64,000 nucleotides of DNA from Alphaproteobacteria bacterium (GCA_020638555.1 JACKII010000001.1:248001-312000), one strand, 5' to 3'. Positions 52,316 to 61,504 are shown, numbered from the stretch's first letter. Made by a program: numbers and translations. The notes: generated from the sequence alone by a model not told the origin.

Positions 52316-53257
52316 ATGCGCGCAGTCGGTCTGATGGTCCATGGCGGGCCCGAAGTGCTCCAGGTGGTCGACGTTCCGGAAGTCCACGCCGGGCCGGGAC
52401 AGGTCCGCATCCGCGTGCAGGCGGCGGCGGTCAACCCGACCGACACCATGGCGCGCAATGGCTCACGGGCCGAGCACCAGAAAAAGGATCCGCCGCCCTA
52501 TGTGCCCGGCATGGACGCGGCCGGTGTCGTCGACGAGGTGGGCGAAGGGGTCTCCACCGGCGTAAAGGTCGGCGACCCCGTCATGGCCATGATTGTGCCG
52601 GACGGCGCACATGGGGCCTATCGCGAGCAGATTGTGCTCGACCAGCGGGCCGTTGTGCCGGTGCCGCGGGGCGTCGGCCCGGTCGAGGCCTGCACCCTGC
52701 CGATGAACGGCCTCACCGCCCGGCTGTCCCTGGACCTGTTGCAACTCCGGCCGGGGCAGGTTCTGGCCGTCACCGGCGGCCCGGGCGCTTATGGCGGGTA
52801 TGTGATCCAACTGGCCAAGTGCGAGGGGCTGACCGTCATCGCCGACGCGGCGCCGAAGGATGAGGCCTTGCTGAAATCCCTGGGTGCCGACATCGTCGTT
52901 CCCCGCGGCGACCGGTTCGCGGACGCGGTCCGCCGGCATTTTCCCAGCGGAGTCGACGGGCTGGCCGACGGCGCCCTGCTGAACGAGGCGGCGATCCCGG
53001 CGGTGAAGGACGGTGGCGCGTTTACGGCCATTCGCGGCTTCAAGCCGGCCGAGCCGGTCCGCGGCATTCGCTTCACGCAGACCTGGGTGCGCACTTATGA
53101 CGGCGAATACGAAAAGCTCGACCGTCTCCGCGCCCTGGTGGAGGAAGGCAAGCTGACCCTGCGGGTCGCCGGCACGGTGACACCGGAGCAGGCCCCGAAA
53201 GCCCACGCCGCGCTGGAAGCCGGCGGCAGCCGGGGCCGCTGGGTGATCCGCTTCTGA
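52316..53257 (+). CDS. Zinc-free quinone oxidoreductase-like MDR protein
   Basis: A 313-residue NADPH-dependent reductase of the medium-chain superfamily. The N-terminal GroES-like part has VRIRVQAAAVNPTDTMARNG and PPYVPGMDAAGVVDEVGEGV. The Rossmann domain has VLAVTGGPGAYGGYVIQLAK, a variant of the AxxGxxG motif. Zinc-binding Cys residues are absent, so it belongs with quinone oxidoreductases. GGAAGCAAGTC precedes the ATG at 52316. It converges on the MFS gene with 15 bases between stops. Confidence 0.86.
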   Translation: MRAVGLMVHGGPEVLQVVDVPEVHAGPGQVRIRVQAAAVNPTDTMARNGSRAEHQKKDPPPYVPGMDAAGVVDEVGEGVSTGVKVGDPVMAMIVPDGAHGAYREQIVLDQRAVVPVPRGVGPVEACTLPMNGLTARLSLDLLQLRPGQVLAVTGGPGAYGGYVIQLAKCEGLTVIADAAPKDEALLKSLGADIVVPRGDRFADAVRRHFPSGVDGLADGALLNEAAIPAVKDGGAFTAIRGFKPAEPVRGIRFTQTWVRTYDGEYEKLDRLRALVEEGKLTLRVAGTVTPEQAPKAHAALEAGGSRGRWVIRF

Positions 53258-53272
53258 CGCGCGGGCCGTCCG

Positions 53273-54481
53273 TTATCGCAACGTCGTCAGCGGGCGGAGC
53301 CGGGGACGGGTTCCGCCGAACAGCCAGAGGCCGGCAATGGCTGCGGGCAGGCCGCACACGGTAAACGCCACCAGATAGCTGTCGCTGACGACGACCAGCA
53401 GGCTGAAGGCGCTCGGTAGCAGGATCTGGCCCAGATTGCCGAAGGCGAGCACGCCGCCAGTCAGGCTGCCGACCTGACCCTCCGGTGCGAGGCGGGCGGT
53501 TTCCGCCAGCAGAACGCCATGCCAGCTCACCGCGGTCGCGGAGCAGGCCAGCACGACGCCGACAATGCCGGCCATGGGCCAGGTACTGTCGATCAGGCCC
53601 ATGCAGGCCACGGCGACGAACATGGCGAGGCCGAACCCGGCCAGCATGCGGTTGGCGGGCAGCCAGCCGCTGGCGACCCAGCCCCAGACGATGCGCGCGG
53701 GAATGGCGATGGTCATGGCGAGCCCGAACACGCCGCCCGCGGTCGCGACCGACTGCCCCACCACCTCGACCAGATAGGTGACGGTGAAGGTGGTGAACAC
53801 CGCCTGAAGGCCGATGAAGGAAAACCCGGCCGCCGCCAGCGGGCGCAGGTCGGGCGCGGAGAGGACCATGCGCAGCGTGCCGAACGCATCGGTCCAGGCC
53901 AGTTTCTGGCTGGGGATGCGGTCGGCATCGAAGCGGGCGCGGATCGGCTGCAGCAGCAGCGCCAGCAGGCAACAGCCGGCGGCAGCGGTCAGGGCGGCGG
54001 CGGGCCAGCCATGGGCGGCGGCGATGTGCGGTAGGGTGAGGCCGGTCAGCATCACGCCGACCGGAACTCCGGTTTGCTTGATAGAGAACACCACCGGCGC
54101 GTATTTCGGTGGCGCGTGCTTGGCCAGGATGTGACTGGACGCGGGCGTGGCGACGGTCGCCCCCAGGCCCAGCAATGCCGCCGACAGCAGCATGGTCGGC
54201 AGCAGGCCCAGGCTGAGCACAGCCAGACCGCTGCCGACCAGCAGCAGCGTGAGCTGGCTCATGCGCAAGGCGCCATAGCGGCGGATGAAATTGCCGCAGG
54301 ACAGCGTCGCGAACAGGCCGAACGCAGCCGTGACGCTGACGAAGACGCCGATATAGGCGGGGTCCAGGTGCAGGTCGTCGGCGACCAGGGGGCCCAACAC
54401 CGGCAGCGTCGTTTTGGCGACGGTGGCAAACGCCTGCTGGATCAGCATGGCGCCCAGGCCGGTGAGGAGCAGCGAGTTCAA
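53273..54481 (-). CDS. Major facilitator superfamily transporter
   Basis: A 402-residue membrane protein with about twelve hydrophobic helices. The loop between helices 2 and 3 has GNFIRRYGALRMSQ, a weak form of the MFS signature. SIKQTGVPVGVMLTGLTLP marks helix 5 and WGWVASGWLPANRML the second-half loop. The start is a TTG at 54481 that overlaps the stop of the upstream MntR-like gene (TTGA), implying coupled translation. The substrate is unknown; the linked regulator suggests a metal or metal-chelate. It has no strong similarity to NRAMP-type MntH. Confidence 0.83.
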   Translation of the reverse strand: MNSLLLTGLGAMLIQQAFATVAKTTLPVLGPLVADDLHLDPAYIGVFVSVTAAFGLFATLSCGNFIRRYGALRMSQLTLLLVGSGLAVLSLGLLPTMLLSAALLGLGATVATPASSHILAKHAPPKYAPVVFSIKQTGVPVGVMLTGLTLPHIAAAHGWPAAALTAAAGCCLLALLLQPIRARFDADRIPSQKLAWTDAFGTLRMVLSAPDLRPLAAAGFSFIGLQAVFTTFTVTYLVEVVGQSVATAGGVFGLAMTIAIPARIVWGWVASGWLPANRMLAGFGLAMFVAVACMGLIDSTWPMAGIVGVVLACSATAVSWHGVLLAETARLAPEGQVGSLTGGVLAFGNLGQILLPSAFSLLVVVSDSYLVAFTVCGLPAAIAGLWLFGGTRPRLRPLTTLR

Positions 54482-54921
54482 CTCTTGGCCGGCCCGTCGC
54501 GGGTGATCGCTTCCATCGCGGCCAGGGTCTCGTCCGAGACGTGATGTTCCATGCCTTCCGCATCGCTTTCGGCGGTGGCGGCGCTCACGCCGATGGCGCG
54601 CAGGAAGGCCAGCACGATGCGGTGGCGCCGGCGGGATTCGCTCGCCATCGCCTCACCCTCGTCGGTCAGGAAAATGCTGCGATAGGGGCGCGAGACCACG
54701 AGGCCGTCCCGCTGCAGGCGGGCCAGGGTTTTGTTCACGGTGGCATGGCTGACGCCGAAGCGTTCGGCCAGGTCGACGGCCCGCGCCTCGCCGTTGACCG
54801 CGATCAGGTCGCTGATCAACTCGACATAATCCTCCGCCATTTCCGTCTGATGGGCTTGGCGGATGCGGTCGAAGCTGGCGGCCTGACGGCCGGCGTCACG
54901 AAGGCGGCGAGGTTGGGGCAT
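54478..54921 (-). CDS. mntR: MntR-like manganese-responsive regulator
   Basis: A 147-residue DtxR/MntR-family repressor. The winged helix-turn-helix spans VELISDLIAVNGEARAVDLA and ERFGVSHATVNKTLARLQRD. The metal-binding and dimer domain carries RRRHRIVLAFLRAIGVS, DAEGMEHHVSDETL with Glu and two His. The N-terminal 30 residues are Arg-rich, as in proteobacterial MntR. The start MPQPRRLRD at 54921 is the most likely. It is the first gene of a two-gene unit with the MFS transporter and lies 137 bases after the NDUFA9-like gene. Confidence 0.85.
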   Translation of the reverse strand: MPQPRRLRDAGRQAASFDRIRQAHQTEMAEDYVELISDLIAVNGEARAVDLAERFGVSHATVNKTLARLQRDGLVVSRPYRSIFLTDEGEAMASESRRRHRIVLAFLRAIGVSAATAESDAEGMEHHVSDETLAAMEAITRDGPAKS

Positions 54922-55027
54922 GCCGACGGGAAGGTCCGTTCTGTGATCGACGGTTCGGTTGTGCCGATTTCGCGCGCGCATGGCAAGCTTGGAAGCCTAC
55001 CGTGCGACGCGCGTTATGGTTGTGTTT

Positions 55028-55049
55028 CGATGGTCGACATCGACCATCG
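55028..55049. promoter_or_regulatory. Perfect 9-base palindrome upstream of mntR
   Basis: CGATGGTCG (55028-55036) and CGACCATCG (55041-55049) are exact complements around ACAT. The site lies 107 bases upstream of the mntR start and just after the NDUFA9-like gene. It has no T-tract on either side, so an operator is as likely as a terminator. Confidence 0.45.
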
Positions 55050-55058
55050 GACCATGTT

Positions 55059-56024
55059 TCAGGCGTCCGCAGGGCCGGCCGTGCCGTGGGAGTCCGACGG
55101 TTGCAGGCCGCGGAAACGGCCGAGATAACGCGGTACCACCGATTCGACCGGCGTCGGCGTGATCCCCAGATCCTCCAGCCCTTTGGCACCCGTACCGACG
55201 ACATTGTCGGTCGCCAGCAATTTCAACTGGTCCCGGGTCAGCGGCGGGTTGGGGAGCAGTTCGAATAGCCGGGCCTGGATCGCCGCAAACGGCGCAGGCA
55301 AGGGCAACAGCAGGCGCTTCATGCCGGTGATGGCCAGCGTGTAGGCCATGATCTCTTTCAGCGACATCACCCGCGGGCCGCCGAGCTCATAGGTCTCGCC
55401 CGCACAGGCATCGTCGCTCAGCGTGCGGCAGATGGCGTCTGCCACATCGCCCACATAGACCGGCTGCATGCGGGTCTCGCCGCCGTCGATCAGCGGCAGG
55501 ATCGGCGAGAAGCGGGCGAGGTCGGCAAAGCGGTTGAAGAAATCGTCTTCCGGACCGAAGACCACGCTGGGCCGAAGGATTGTGGCGGACGGAAAAACCC
55601 TGCGGACCGCGGCCTCGCCGGCGGCCTTGCATTGCGCGTAAAAGGACTCGCTCGCGGCGTCGGCGCCGATGGCCGAGACATGGACCAGTTTGGCGGCGCC
55701 GGCCGCCGCGGCGTAGCGGGCGACGTATTCCGCGCCCTCCGTCATCACGGCATCGAACTGCTGCGCGCCGCTTTCGTGCAGGATACCGACCAGATTCACC
55801 ACCCAGTCCATGCCCTCGCAGGCCGCCGCGACCGTTTCCGGATAGCGGATATTGGTGAGGACCGGGGAAATCTGGCCGACGGCGCCCATCGGCTTCAGCG
55901 TCTTCGCTGCCTCGACGTCGCGGCATGCGACGCGGACCGGGTGCCCGGCCGCCGCGAGCCGCTGTACCACATGCCGCCCGATAAAGCCGGAGCCGCCAAA
56001 CACCACTACGCGCGCTAGAGCCAT
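55059..56024 (-). CDS. NDUFA9-like NAD(P)-binding SDR family protein
   Basis: A 321-residue extended SDR resembling the complex I accessory subunit NDUFA9 and its alphaproteobacterial relatives. It starts with the nucleotide-binding VVVFGGSGFIGRHVVQRLAA and has NLVGILHESGAQQFDAV, where a catalytic Tyr motif is weak. RPSVVFGPEDDFFNRFADLA and the later QPVYVGDVADAICRTL are hallmarks of the group. A role in electron-transport assembly or membrane lipid metabolism is inferred only from family. Gene order with mntR is not conserved knowledge here. Confidence 0.83.
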   Translation of the reverse strand: MALARVVVFGGSGFIGRHVVQRLAAAGHPVRVACRDVEAAKTLKPMGAVGQISPVLTNIRYPETVAAACEGMDWVVNLVGILHESGAQQFDAVMTEGAEYVARYAAAAGAAKLVHVSAIGADAASESFYAQCKAAGEAAVRRVFPSATILRPSVVFGPEDDFFNRFADLARFSPILPLIDGGETRMQPVYVGDVADAICRTLSDDACAGETYELGGPRVMSLKEIMAYTLAITGMKRLLLPLPAPFAAIQARLFELLPNPPLTRDQLKLLATDNVVGTGAKGLEDLGITPTPVESVVPRYLGRFRGLQPSDSHGTAGPADA

Positions 56025-56139
56025 TGTCCGAAACCCTGTGCAAACCGACGCGCCCCGAGCGAGGCGCTTACCATATCTCTGTTTGATATGCCGCAGACCG
56101 GCGTCTGCGGCAAGGTGGGCATAGGGTCGCCTTTGGCGC

Positions 56140-56838
56140 CTACCGGTCGGACGAGGCGATAATCACCCGTGCCGTCATCTCCATGCGCTCCGACACCGGC
56201 TCTTGTGCGGGCGGTGCCGCGGCCGCCGCATCGTACTGTTTTTCGGCCGCCATGGTGCGCACCTGTGCGGGCAGGGGGCGGGGCATTTGGGCGCCGTCGC
56301 GGAACATCACCTCGTGCACGTGGAAACCCCGGTCGGGAAACTGGCTCGCAACGGCTTTGGCCTCGGCTGCGGCGCGCGCATAGATGGTCTGGCGGAGTTT
56401 CGCAGCCGTGGCCTCGCGCTCCTGCAGCGACGGCGAGAAATCCACCGCCAGCACCCGCACGGTGCGCCCTTTTTCGCCCGCGCTCTTGGCGCGGTCGTAA
56501 ATGCCGGCCAGGGCCGATTGTGTCAGCCGCGCCTCGGCTACGACCAGCAATTGCTCGTAGCCGGTGTCGGTCTGCGCGCGGTGCGAGCCGGTGATGTGCC
56601 ATTCTCCTAGGCCGACCTTGTCCAGCACCGCCGTCGGGTTGGCGGCCTTGTCCCGGCTGGCGGCGTCGGTCACCAGCGTTTTGACCTCAACGATGACCCG
56701 TGCGGTCTCGGTCTTGACCCAGGCTTCCTCGGTGACGGCCAGGACCATGCGATCCTGGACGGGCGCAGCCGTTTCGGCCAGCACGGGCGTTGTCATGGCG
56801 CTGAGCCCGATCAGGCTGGCGACAAGGATGGCTCGCAT
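56140..56838 (-). CDS. Exported hypothetical protein, possibly SIMPL-like
   Basis: A 232-residue protein with a clear signal peptide (ILVASLIGLSAMTTPVLA). The mature part alternates beta and helix segments (DRMVLAVTEEAWVKTETARV, and KLRQTIYARAAAEAKAVASQ) in a way that recalls the SIMPL (DUF541) family of exported proteins, but I do not recognise it firmly. The upstream open frame runs through the neighbouring gene and is not real. Adjacent genes, the NDUFA9-like protein and a GST, do not suggest a function. Confidence 0.6.
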   Translation of the reverse strand: MRAILVASLIGLSAMTTPVLAETAAPVQDRMVLAVTEEAWVKTETARVIVEVKTLVTDAASRDKAANPTAVLDKVGLGEWHITGSHRAQTDTGYEQLLVVAEARLTQSALAGIYDRAKSAGEKGRTVRVLAVDFSPSLQEREATAAKLRQTIYARAAAEAKAVASQFPDRGFHVHEVMFRDGAQMPRPLPAQVRTMAAEKQYDAAAAAPPAQEPVSERMEMTARVIIASSDR

Positions 56839-57026
56839 GGATGGGTCCTTTCCGTTTAGGGATCGGCGCAACGGCCGGGGAGGCGATCCGTTAGGGACTA
56901 GATAGGCTCGGGCGAATGCCTGCCAAGACCGCATCGGCCGTAATTTGATACGCCTGTGCGGTTCGCGACGGAAGAAAAGGGGCAAAGTCCTTGGCCGACA
57001 GGGCTTCGCAGATGTCCGGCACGGCC

Positions 57027-57695
57027 TCAGAAATCGAGGTCGGCATAATGCGCCGGCGGCAGGAAGCCAGGCAGGGAATCCGCCAGGATGGACCGGAAGG
57101 TCGGGCGCGACTTGATGCGCTGATACCACTCCTTCGCGCCCGGTGCCTCGTCCCAAGGCACCTCCCCCAGATAGTCGAGCACCGACAACTGCGCCGCTGC
57201 GGCGATATCGGCGAGGCTGTAGTCGTGACCGGCCAGCCAGTTGCGGTGGTCGGTCAACCAGTCGATATAGGCCAGATGCGTGACCAGATTCTGCCGTCCG
57301 GCCCGGATCGCTGCCGAGTTCGGCTCGCCGTCGCGCCGCAAGCGCTTCAGCAGCCGTTCGCCATGCACATAGCGGGTGACTTCGTCGTGAAACTTGCCGT
57401 CGAACCAGGCGGTGAGCCGGCGGGTCTCCGCCCGCTGGATCGGCTCCTCGCCGATCAGGCCGGGCGGATCGGAAATCTCGTCCAGATATTCGCAGATGGC
57501 GGCCGAATCGGCGATGGTGGTGCCGTCGTCTTCCATCCAGACCGGCACGGTGCCGCCCGGGCTCATGGCCAGGAATTCGGGGCGGCGCTGCCACGGCGTT
57601 TCCTGTTCGAGCGCGACCGGAATCGACTTTTCCGCCGCCAGGATCCGAACCTTGCGGCAAAAGGGAGAGAGCGGGTGGTGGTAGAGCGTTGCCAT
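57027..57695 (-). CDS. Glutathione S-transferase family protein
   Basis: A 222-residue glutathione S-transferase. The thioredoxin-like domain has HHPLSPFCRKVRILAAEKSI, with Ser/Cys at the active-site loop, and MSPGGTVPVWMEDDG with the cis-Pro. IADSAAICEYLDE binds glutathione. The C-terminal helical domain contains LAGHDYSLADIAAAAQL. The substrate is not indicated. The start lies 127 bases from that of uppP, which is divergent. Confidence 0.85.
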   Translation of the reverse strand: MATLYHHPLSPFCRKVRILAAEKSIPVALEQETPWQRRPEFLAMSPGGTVPVWMEDDGTTIADSAAICEYLDEISDPPGLIGEEPIQRAETRRLTAWFDGKFHDEVTRYVHGERLLKRLRRDGEPNSAAIRAGRQNLVTHLAYIDWLTDHRNWLAGHDYSLADIAAAAQLSVLDYLGEVPWDEAPGAKEWYQRIKSRPTFRSILADSLPGFLPPAHYADLDF

Positions 57696-57822
57696 GCGGG
57701 GAATATAGCGCGCCACCGGCCGACCGCGAGAGGGAATGCGCGCTCGCGTCCGCTTGTGCGGCGATACTACCGGCTTAGAACTTGCCCACGCCTTTCGCCC
57801 GAACAGCCGGACCTGTAAGCCC

Positions 57823-58644
57823 ATGTCGCTATCCGCCGTTGTTTTGCTGGCCCTCGTTCAGGGCATCACCGAGTTTTTGCCCATCAGTTCGTCGGCGCAC
57901 CTGATCCTGGTGCGCGTGTTCGGCGCCGAGGAGGGGATGGCGACCATGGGTGCGAACGCCGGCGCCGACCTGGTGTTCGATGTCGCACTGCATGTCGGCA
58001 CCCTGTTGGCGGTCATGCTGTATGCCCGGCGCGACCTTTGGCTGATCGTGCGCGGCGTGATCGGCGGCCTGGGCGGCAAGCGCGGCGAAGGCTGGCATCT
58101 GGGCTGGCAACTGGTGCTGGCCACGATCCCCGTGGTGGTGGTCGGCTTCCTCGCCAAGGACCTGATCACCGACTCGGCGCGGTATGTCGGCTTGATCGCC
58201 TGGACGACGCTGATCTTCGGGATCGTGCTCTGGCTGGCGGATCGGGTGAGCGACCGGCTGCATCTCTCGCACCTGGGTTATGGGCGCTCGCTCGCGATCG
58301 GCGTTGCGCAGACCCTGGCCCTTGTGCCCGGTGTGAGCCGGTCCGGCATCTGCATGACCATGGGCCGTTTCGTGGGGCTCAACCGGGTGGATGCGGCGCG
58401 GTTCTCGTTGCTGCTCTCGATCCCGACCATTATCGGCGCCGCCGTCCTGGCCGGGGTGGATCTCTACCGGTCCGGCAATGTGCAACTCGAATACGACGCG
58501 CTGGTGGGGATGGTCCTGTCCTTTGTCAGCGCCTGGGTGGCCATCCTGCTGATGATGCGCTGGCTGGCGCGCGCGAGTTTTTTGCCCTTCGTGCTCTACC
58601 GCATCGCCCTCGGTCTGGTGTTGCTCGCGATTGCCTACGCTTGA
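57823..58644 (+). CDS. uppP: Undecaprenyl-diphosphate phosphatase
   Basis: A 273-residue inner-membrane enzyme that recycles undecaprenyl pyrophosphate to the monophosphate carrier for peptidoglycan and other glycans. The catalytic motifs are intact: QGITEFLPISSSAHL with its Glu and Ser, and the second motif VPGVSRSG with Arg. About eight helices follow the family pattern. The ATG at 57823 gives the conserved short N-terminus. Reading the frame from 57736 would add residues not seen in the family. tsaB follows 30 bases later. Confidence 0.95.
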   Translation: MSLSAVVLLALVQGITEFLPISSSAHLILVRVFGAEEGMATMGANAGADLVFDVALHVGTLLAVMLYARRDLWLIVRGVIGGLGGKRGEGWHLGWQLVLATIPVVVVGFLAKDLITDSARYVGLIAWTTLIFGIVLWLADRVSDRLHLSHLGYGRSLAIGVAQTLALVPGVSRSGICMTMGRFVGLNRVDAARFSLLLSIPTIIGAAVLAGVDLYRSGNVQLEYDALVGMVLSFVSAWVAILLMMRWLARASFLPFVLYRIALGLVLLAIAYA

Positions 58645-58674
58645 CCCGGCGATTGTGCTAGGCCTTGCCCTGTC

Positions 58675-59358
58675 ATGAAAATTCTCGCCTTCGATACCGC
58701 CGGACCGGCTTTGAGCGTTGCCGTCACCCATGATGCACGGGTGATTGCAGCCCTGCATCAGCCGCTGGAACGGGGGCATGCGGAATGCCTCTTGCCTGCC
58801 ATCCAAGGCGTGCTGGTGGCCGCGGGCCTTCGGCTGTCGGACCTCTCTGCCATTGCGACGACGGTGGGGCCGGGCTCGTTCACCGGCCTGCGCACCGGCC
58901 TTGCCGCGGCGCAAGGTCTGTCGATCGGCGCCGGATTGCCGGTGGTCGGCGTCAGCCGGTTCGAGGCCCTGGCTGAAGCATCCGGTCGGCTGGGACATGC
59001 CCCTGTGGCGGTGGCCATGGATAGCCGGGCCCGTACCCTCTACCTCCAGGCGTTCGCGGCCGATGGGGCCGTGGCCGAGGGCTGGCCCGCCGACGGGCAC
59101 AACCGCGCGCCGGACGCGATGTCAGACCTGCCCTGGCCGGACGGAGCCGCCGTGATCGGCGACGGTGCGCCGTCCGTGCTGGCAGCGGGCGCGCCGCTCC
59201 TCGATACCGACCGCCGCCAACTGCCCGCCGCCGCCGTCGCCGCCTGCGCCCGGCGGACGCTTCTGGCCGGCGGTTCCGGCCTTCCGGCGCAGCCGCTTTA
59301 TCTGGCGCCGCCGCGGGCGGTGCGGCCGCGGGATGGCGGCCGGATCCGGCCGCGGTGA
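58675..59358 (+). CDS. tsaB: tRNA threonylcarbamoyladenosine biosynthesis protein TsaB
   Basis: A 227-residue scaffold protein of the TsaBDE complex that makes the universal t6A modification at position 37 of ANN-decoding tRNAs. It begins MKILAFDTAGPALSVAV, has HAECLLPAIQGVL and the hallmark TVGPGSFTGLRTGLAAAQGL, followed by MDSRARTLYLQ. The Arg/Pro-rich C-terminus is short. It is followed immediately by a rimI-like acetyltransferase, a conserved pairing. Confidence 0.94.
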   Translation: MKILAFDTAGPALSVAVTHDARVIAALHQPLERGHAECLLPAIQGVLVAAGLRLSDLSAIATTVGPGSFTGLRTGLAAAQGLSIGAGLPVVGVSRFEALAEASGRLGHAPVAVAMDSRARTLYLQAFAADGAVAEGWPADGHNRAPDAMSDLPWPDGAAVIGDGAPSVLAAGAPLLDTDRRQLPAAAVAACARRTLLAGGSGLPAQPLYLAPPRAVRPRDGGRIRPR

Positions 59359-59375
59359 GCGGTGAGGACGCGCGC

Positions 59376-59819
59376 ATGGACCTGCTGCCCCTGACCCCCG
59401 ACCGTGCCGGGGAGGCCGCCCGCATCCACGCCGCGGCCATGGCCGACGGTCTGGGCGGCGAGGCCTGGACAGAGGCATCGTTTCGCGCCCTGCTGGGGGG
59501 AGACGGCTCCGTGGGCTGGATTGCCGGCGGTGCGGGTCTGGTGCTGGCCCGCGCCATTGCCGGCGAGGCGGAAATCCTGACCATCGGCGTTCACCCCGCG
59601 GCAAGGCGCCAGGGCGTGGCCCGCGGCTTGCTGGGCGCCTGCTACGCGTTGCTGCCGGCCCTGGGGGCGGAGCGGCTGGTGCTGGAGGTCGCGGTCGACA
59701 ATCTGCCGGCACAGGCGCTTTATCGCAGCGAGGGGTTTGCCGTCGTCGGCCGCCGGCCCGGCTATTACAGGCGGGGCGCTGCGCGGATCGATGCACTGGT
59801 CATGGCGCGCTCGCTCTGA
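59376..59819 (+). CDS. rimI: Ribosomal-protein-alanine N-acetyltransferase, RimI type
   Basis: A 147-residue GNAT-family acetyltransferase that modifies the N-terminal alanine of ribosomal protein S18. Motif A is AEILTIGVHPAARRQGVARG, with the pyrophosphate-binding RRQGVARG, and the C-terminus has LEVAVDNLPAQALYRSEGFA and RRPGYY. A GTG at 59355 overlapping tsaB is also a possible start. ATG 59376 is preferred because GGTGAGG lies nine bases upstream. The tsaB-rimI order supports the call. Confidence 0.87.
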   Translation: MDLLPLTPDRAGEAARIHAAAMADGLGGEAWTEASFRALLGGDGSVGWIAGGAGLVLARAIAGEAEILTIGVHPAARRQGVARGLLGACYALLPALGAERLVLEVAVDNLPAQALYRSEGFAVVGRRPGYYRRGAARIDALVMARSL

Positions 59820-59822
59820 CCG

Positions 59823-61364
59823 CTATTCCGGCGCCGGACCCGGGAAGCGCTGGCGCAGCTCGAATTTGAGCGCCTTGCCGGACGGATTGCGGGGGATGGC
59901 GTCGACGAACTCGACCGCTTTCGGCAGCTTGTAGCGGGCCAGCCGGCCGTCGCAATAGCGCAGCACCGACGCCTCGTCCACGTCCGGGTTGGCTCGCACG
60001 GCCACCACCAGCGGTGTCTCGCCCCAGCGCTCGCTCGGAATGCCGATGACCGCGCATTCGCGGACGTCGGGGTGTTGCAGGACGACGTTCTCGATCTCTG
60101 CCGGATAGATGTTCTCGCCGCCGGAGATGATCATGTCCTTGATCCGGTCGTGAATCGTGACGAAACCGTCCTCGTCCATGATGGCGAGGTCGCCGGTGTG
60201 CAACCAGCCATCTTTGAGCGTGGCCGCGGTCGCTTCCGGGTTTTTCCAGTACTCTTTCATGACATGGCCGCCCCGCAACAGCACCTCGCCCGGCGTGTTC
60301 GGGGGCACGTCGCGGCCGTCCGCATCGACCAGGCGCAGATCGGTGTGGAAGAAGGCCTTGCCGGTGGAGCCGATACGCTGCATCGCGTCCTGCGGGCTGA
60401 TGAGGCAGCCCGGGCCGCAGCATTCGGTCAGGCCGTAGACCTGATGGATCTCGATGCCGATCTCGCGATAGCGGTCCATCAGGGCGATGGGAACCGGTGA
60501 CGCCCCGCTCATGATCCAGCGCAATTGCGCGTAGGCGTCCGGCGAGGGCAATGGCACCTGCAACATGAAGCCCAGCATGGCCGGCACCGCCAGCGTGACC
60601 GTGATGCGCTCCTCGGCCGTCACCTTCCACATCAGCGCCGGGTCGAAATTCCGCATCAGCACGCTGGTGCCGCCGCCATAGACCGTCAACAACAGCGGCG
60701 CCAGCGCGCCGACATGGAACAGCGGCAGCACGATGGAAAACCGGTCGCCCTGGCGCATGTCGATGGTGGGGGTCATGGTGAGCAGCGCCCAGAACGTGGT
60801 CGCATGCGTGTGCACCACGCCCTTGGGCAGGCCGGTCGTACCGCTGGTGTACATGATGTAGAGGTCGTCGTCGCCGGTTGCGCCCGGCTCCGGCTCTGCT
60901 GCGGAGGCGTCCTCGCACAACGCCCGGTAATTCCGGGCGAACACGGCCAGGGCTTCGTCCGCCGGCACTTGCAGCCAAGTTTGCACGTCGGTTTTGCCGC
61001 CCGCATGCAGCGCTTCGGCCTGGGGTGCGAAATCCGTGTCGAAGACCAGGGTTTTCGCGCCGGCATTGTCGAGAATGTAGCAGAGTTCGTCGACGACCAG
61101 GCGCCAGTTGAGCGGCACTGCGACCGCGCCGATCTTGGCGCAGGCAAAATAGCACTCGAAGAAGGCGGAGCCGTTCATCAGCAGCAGGGCGACGCGGTCG
61201 CCGGGCCGGACGCCCTGGTCAATCAGCATGTTCGCCGCGCGGTTCGTGCGGGCGTTGATCGCGCCATAGGAGAAACGCTCGCCGGACGCCAGATCCACCA
61301 GCGCCTCCATCCGGGGATCGCGGCGGGCCCGGTTGGTCAGAACCTGGCCGATATTGACATGCAT
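59823..61364 (-). CDS. Acyl-CoA synthetase (AMP-forming fatty-acid-CoA ligase)
   Basis: A 513-residue adenylate-forming enzyme that activates a carboxylic acid to its CoA thioester. The phosphate-binding motif MYTSGTTGLPKG, the adenine motif QVYGLTECCGPG, the ATP/AMP-binding GWLHTGDLAIMDEDGF and the catalytic Lys near the end in PRNPSGKALK are all present. Chain-length preference is not visible. The start has GGGAGGTG eight bases upstream. It converges on rimI with three bases between stops and is divergent from the riboswitch-controlled btuB. Confidence 0.9.
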   Translation of the reverse strand: MHVNIGQVLTNRARRDPRMEALVDLASGERFSYGAINARTNRAANMLIDQGVRPGDRVALLLMNGSAFFECYFACAKIGAVAVPLNWRLVVDELCYILDNAGAKTLVFDTDFAPQAEALHAGGKTDVQTWLQVPADEALAVFARNYRALCEDASAAEPEPGATGDDDLYIMYTSGTTGLPKGVVHTHATTFWALLTMTPTIDMRQGDRFSIVLPLFHVGALAPLLLTVYGGGTSVLMRNFDPALMWKVTAEERITVTLAVPAMLGFMLQVPLPSPDAYAQLRWIMSGASPVPIALMDRYREIGIEIHQVYGLTECCGPGCLISPQDAMQRIGSTGKAFFHTDLRLVDADGRDVPPNTPGEVLLRGGHVMKEYWKNPEATAATLKDGWLHTGDLAIMDEDGFVTIHDRIKDMIISGGENIYPAEIENVVLQHPDVRECAVIGIPSERWGETPLVVAVRANPDVDEASVLRYCDGRLARYKLPKAVEFVDAIPRNPSGKALKFELRQRFPGPAPE

Positions 61365-61504
61365 GGCGAACACCTCCCTGAGCATTGACTGTTTCCCGAA
61401 ACTGTACCCCCGCGCCTGCGACAAGTCATCCGATACCGTGCCGGCGGCGGGCGGCGCCTGGACAATTGCGTTTCTCTGTCGCCCGCACTAACGTCCGCGC
61501 CAGC

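Noticed and set aside
53073..54563. A 496-codon open frame overlapping the MFS gene in another frame
   Set aside because: Its product is Arg/Pro/Gly-rich with no family resemblance, whereas the overlapping frame has twelve hydrophobic helices.
56140..57660. A 506-codon gene covering the exported protein and the GST region
   Set aside because: The front part is antisense-frame noise over the GST gene; a signal peptide begins at 56838.
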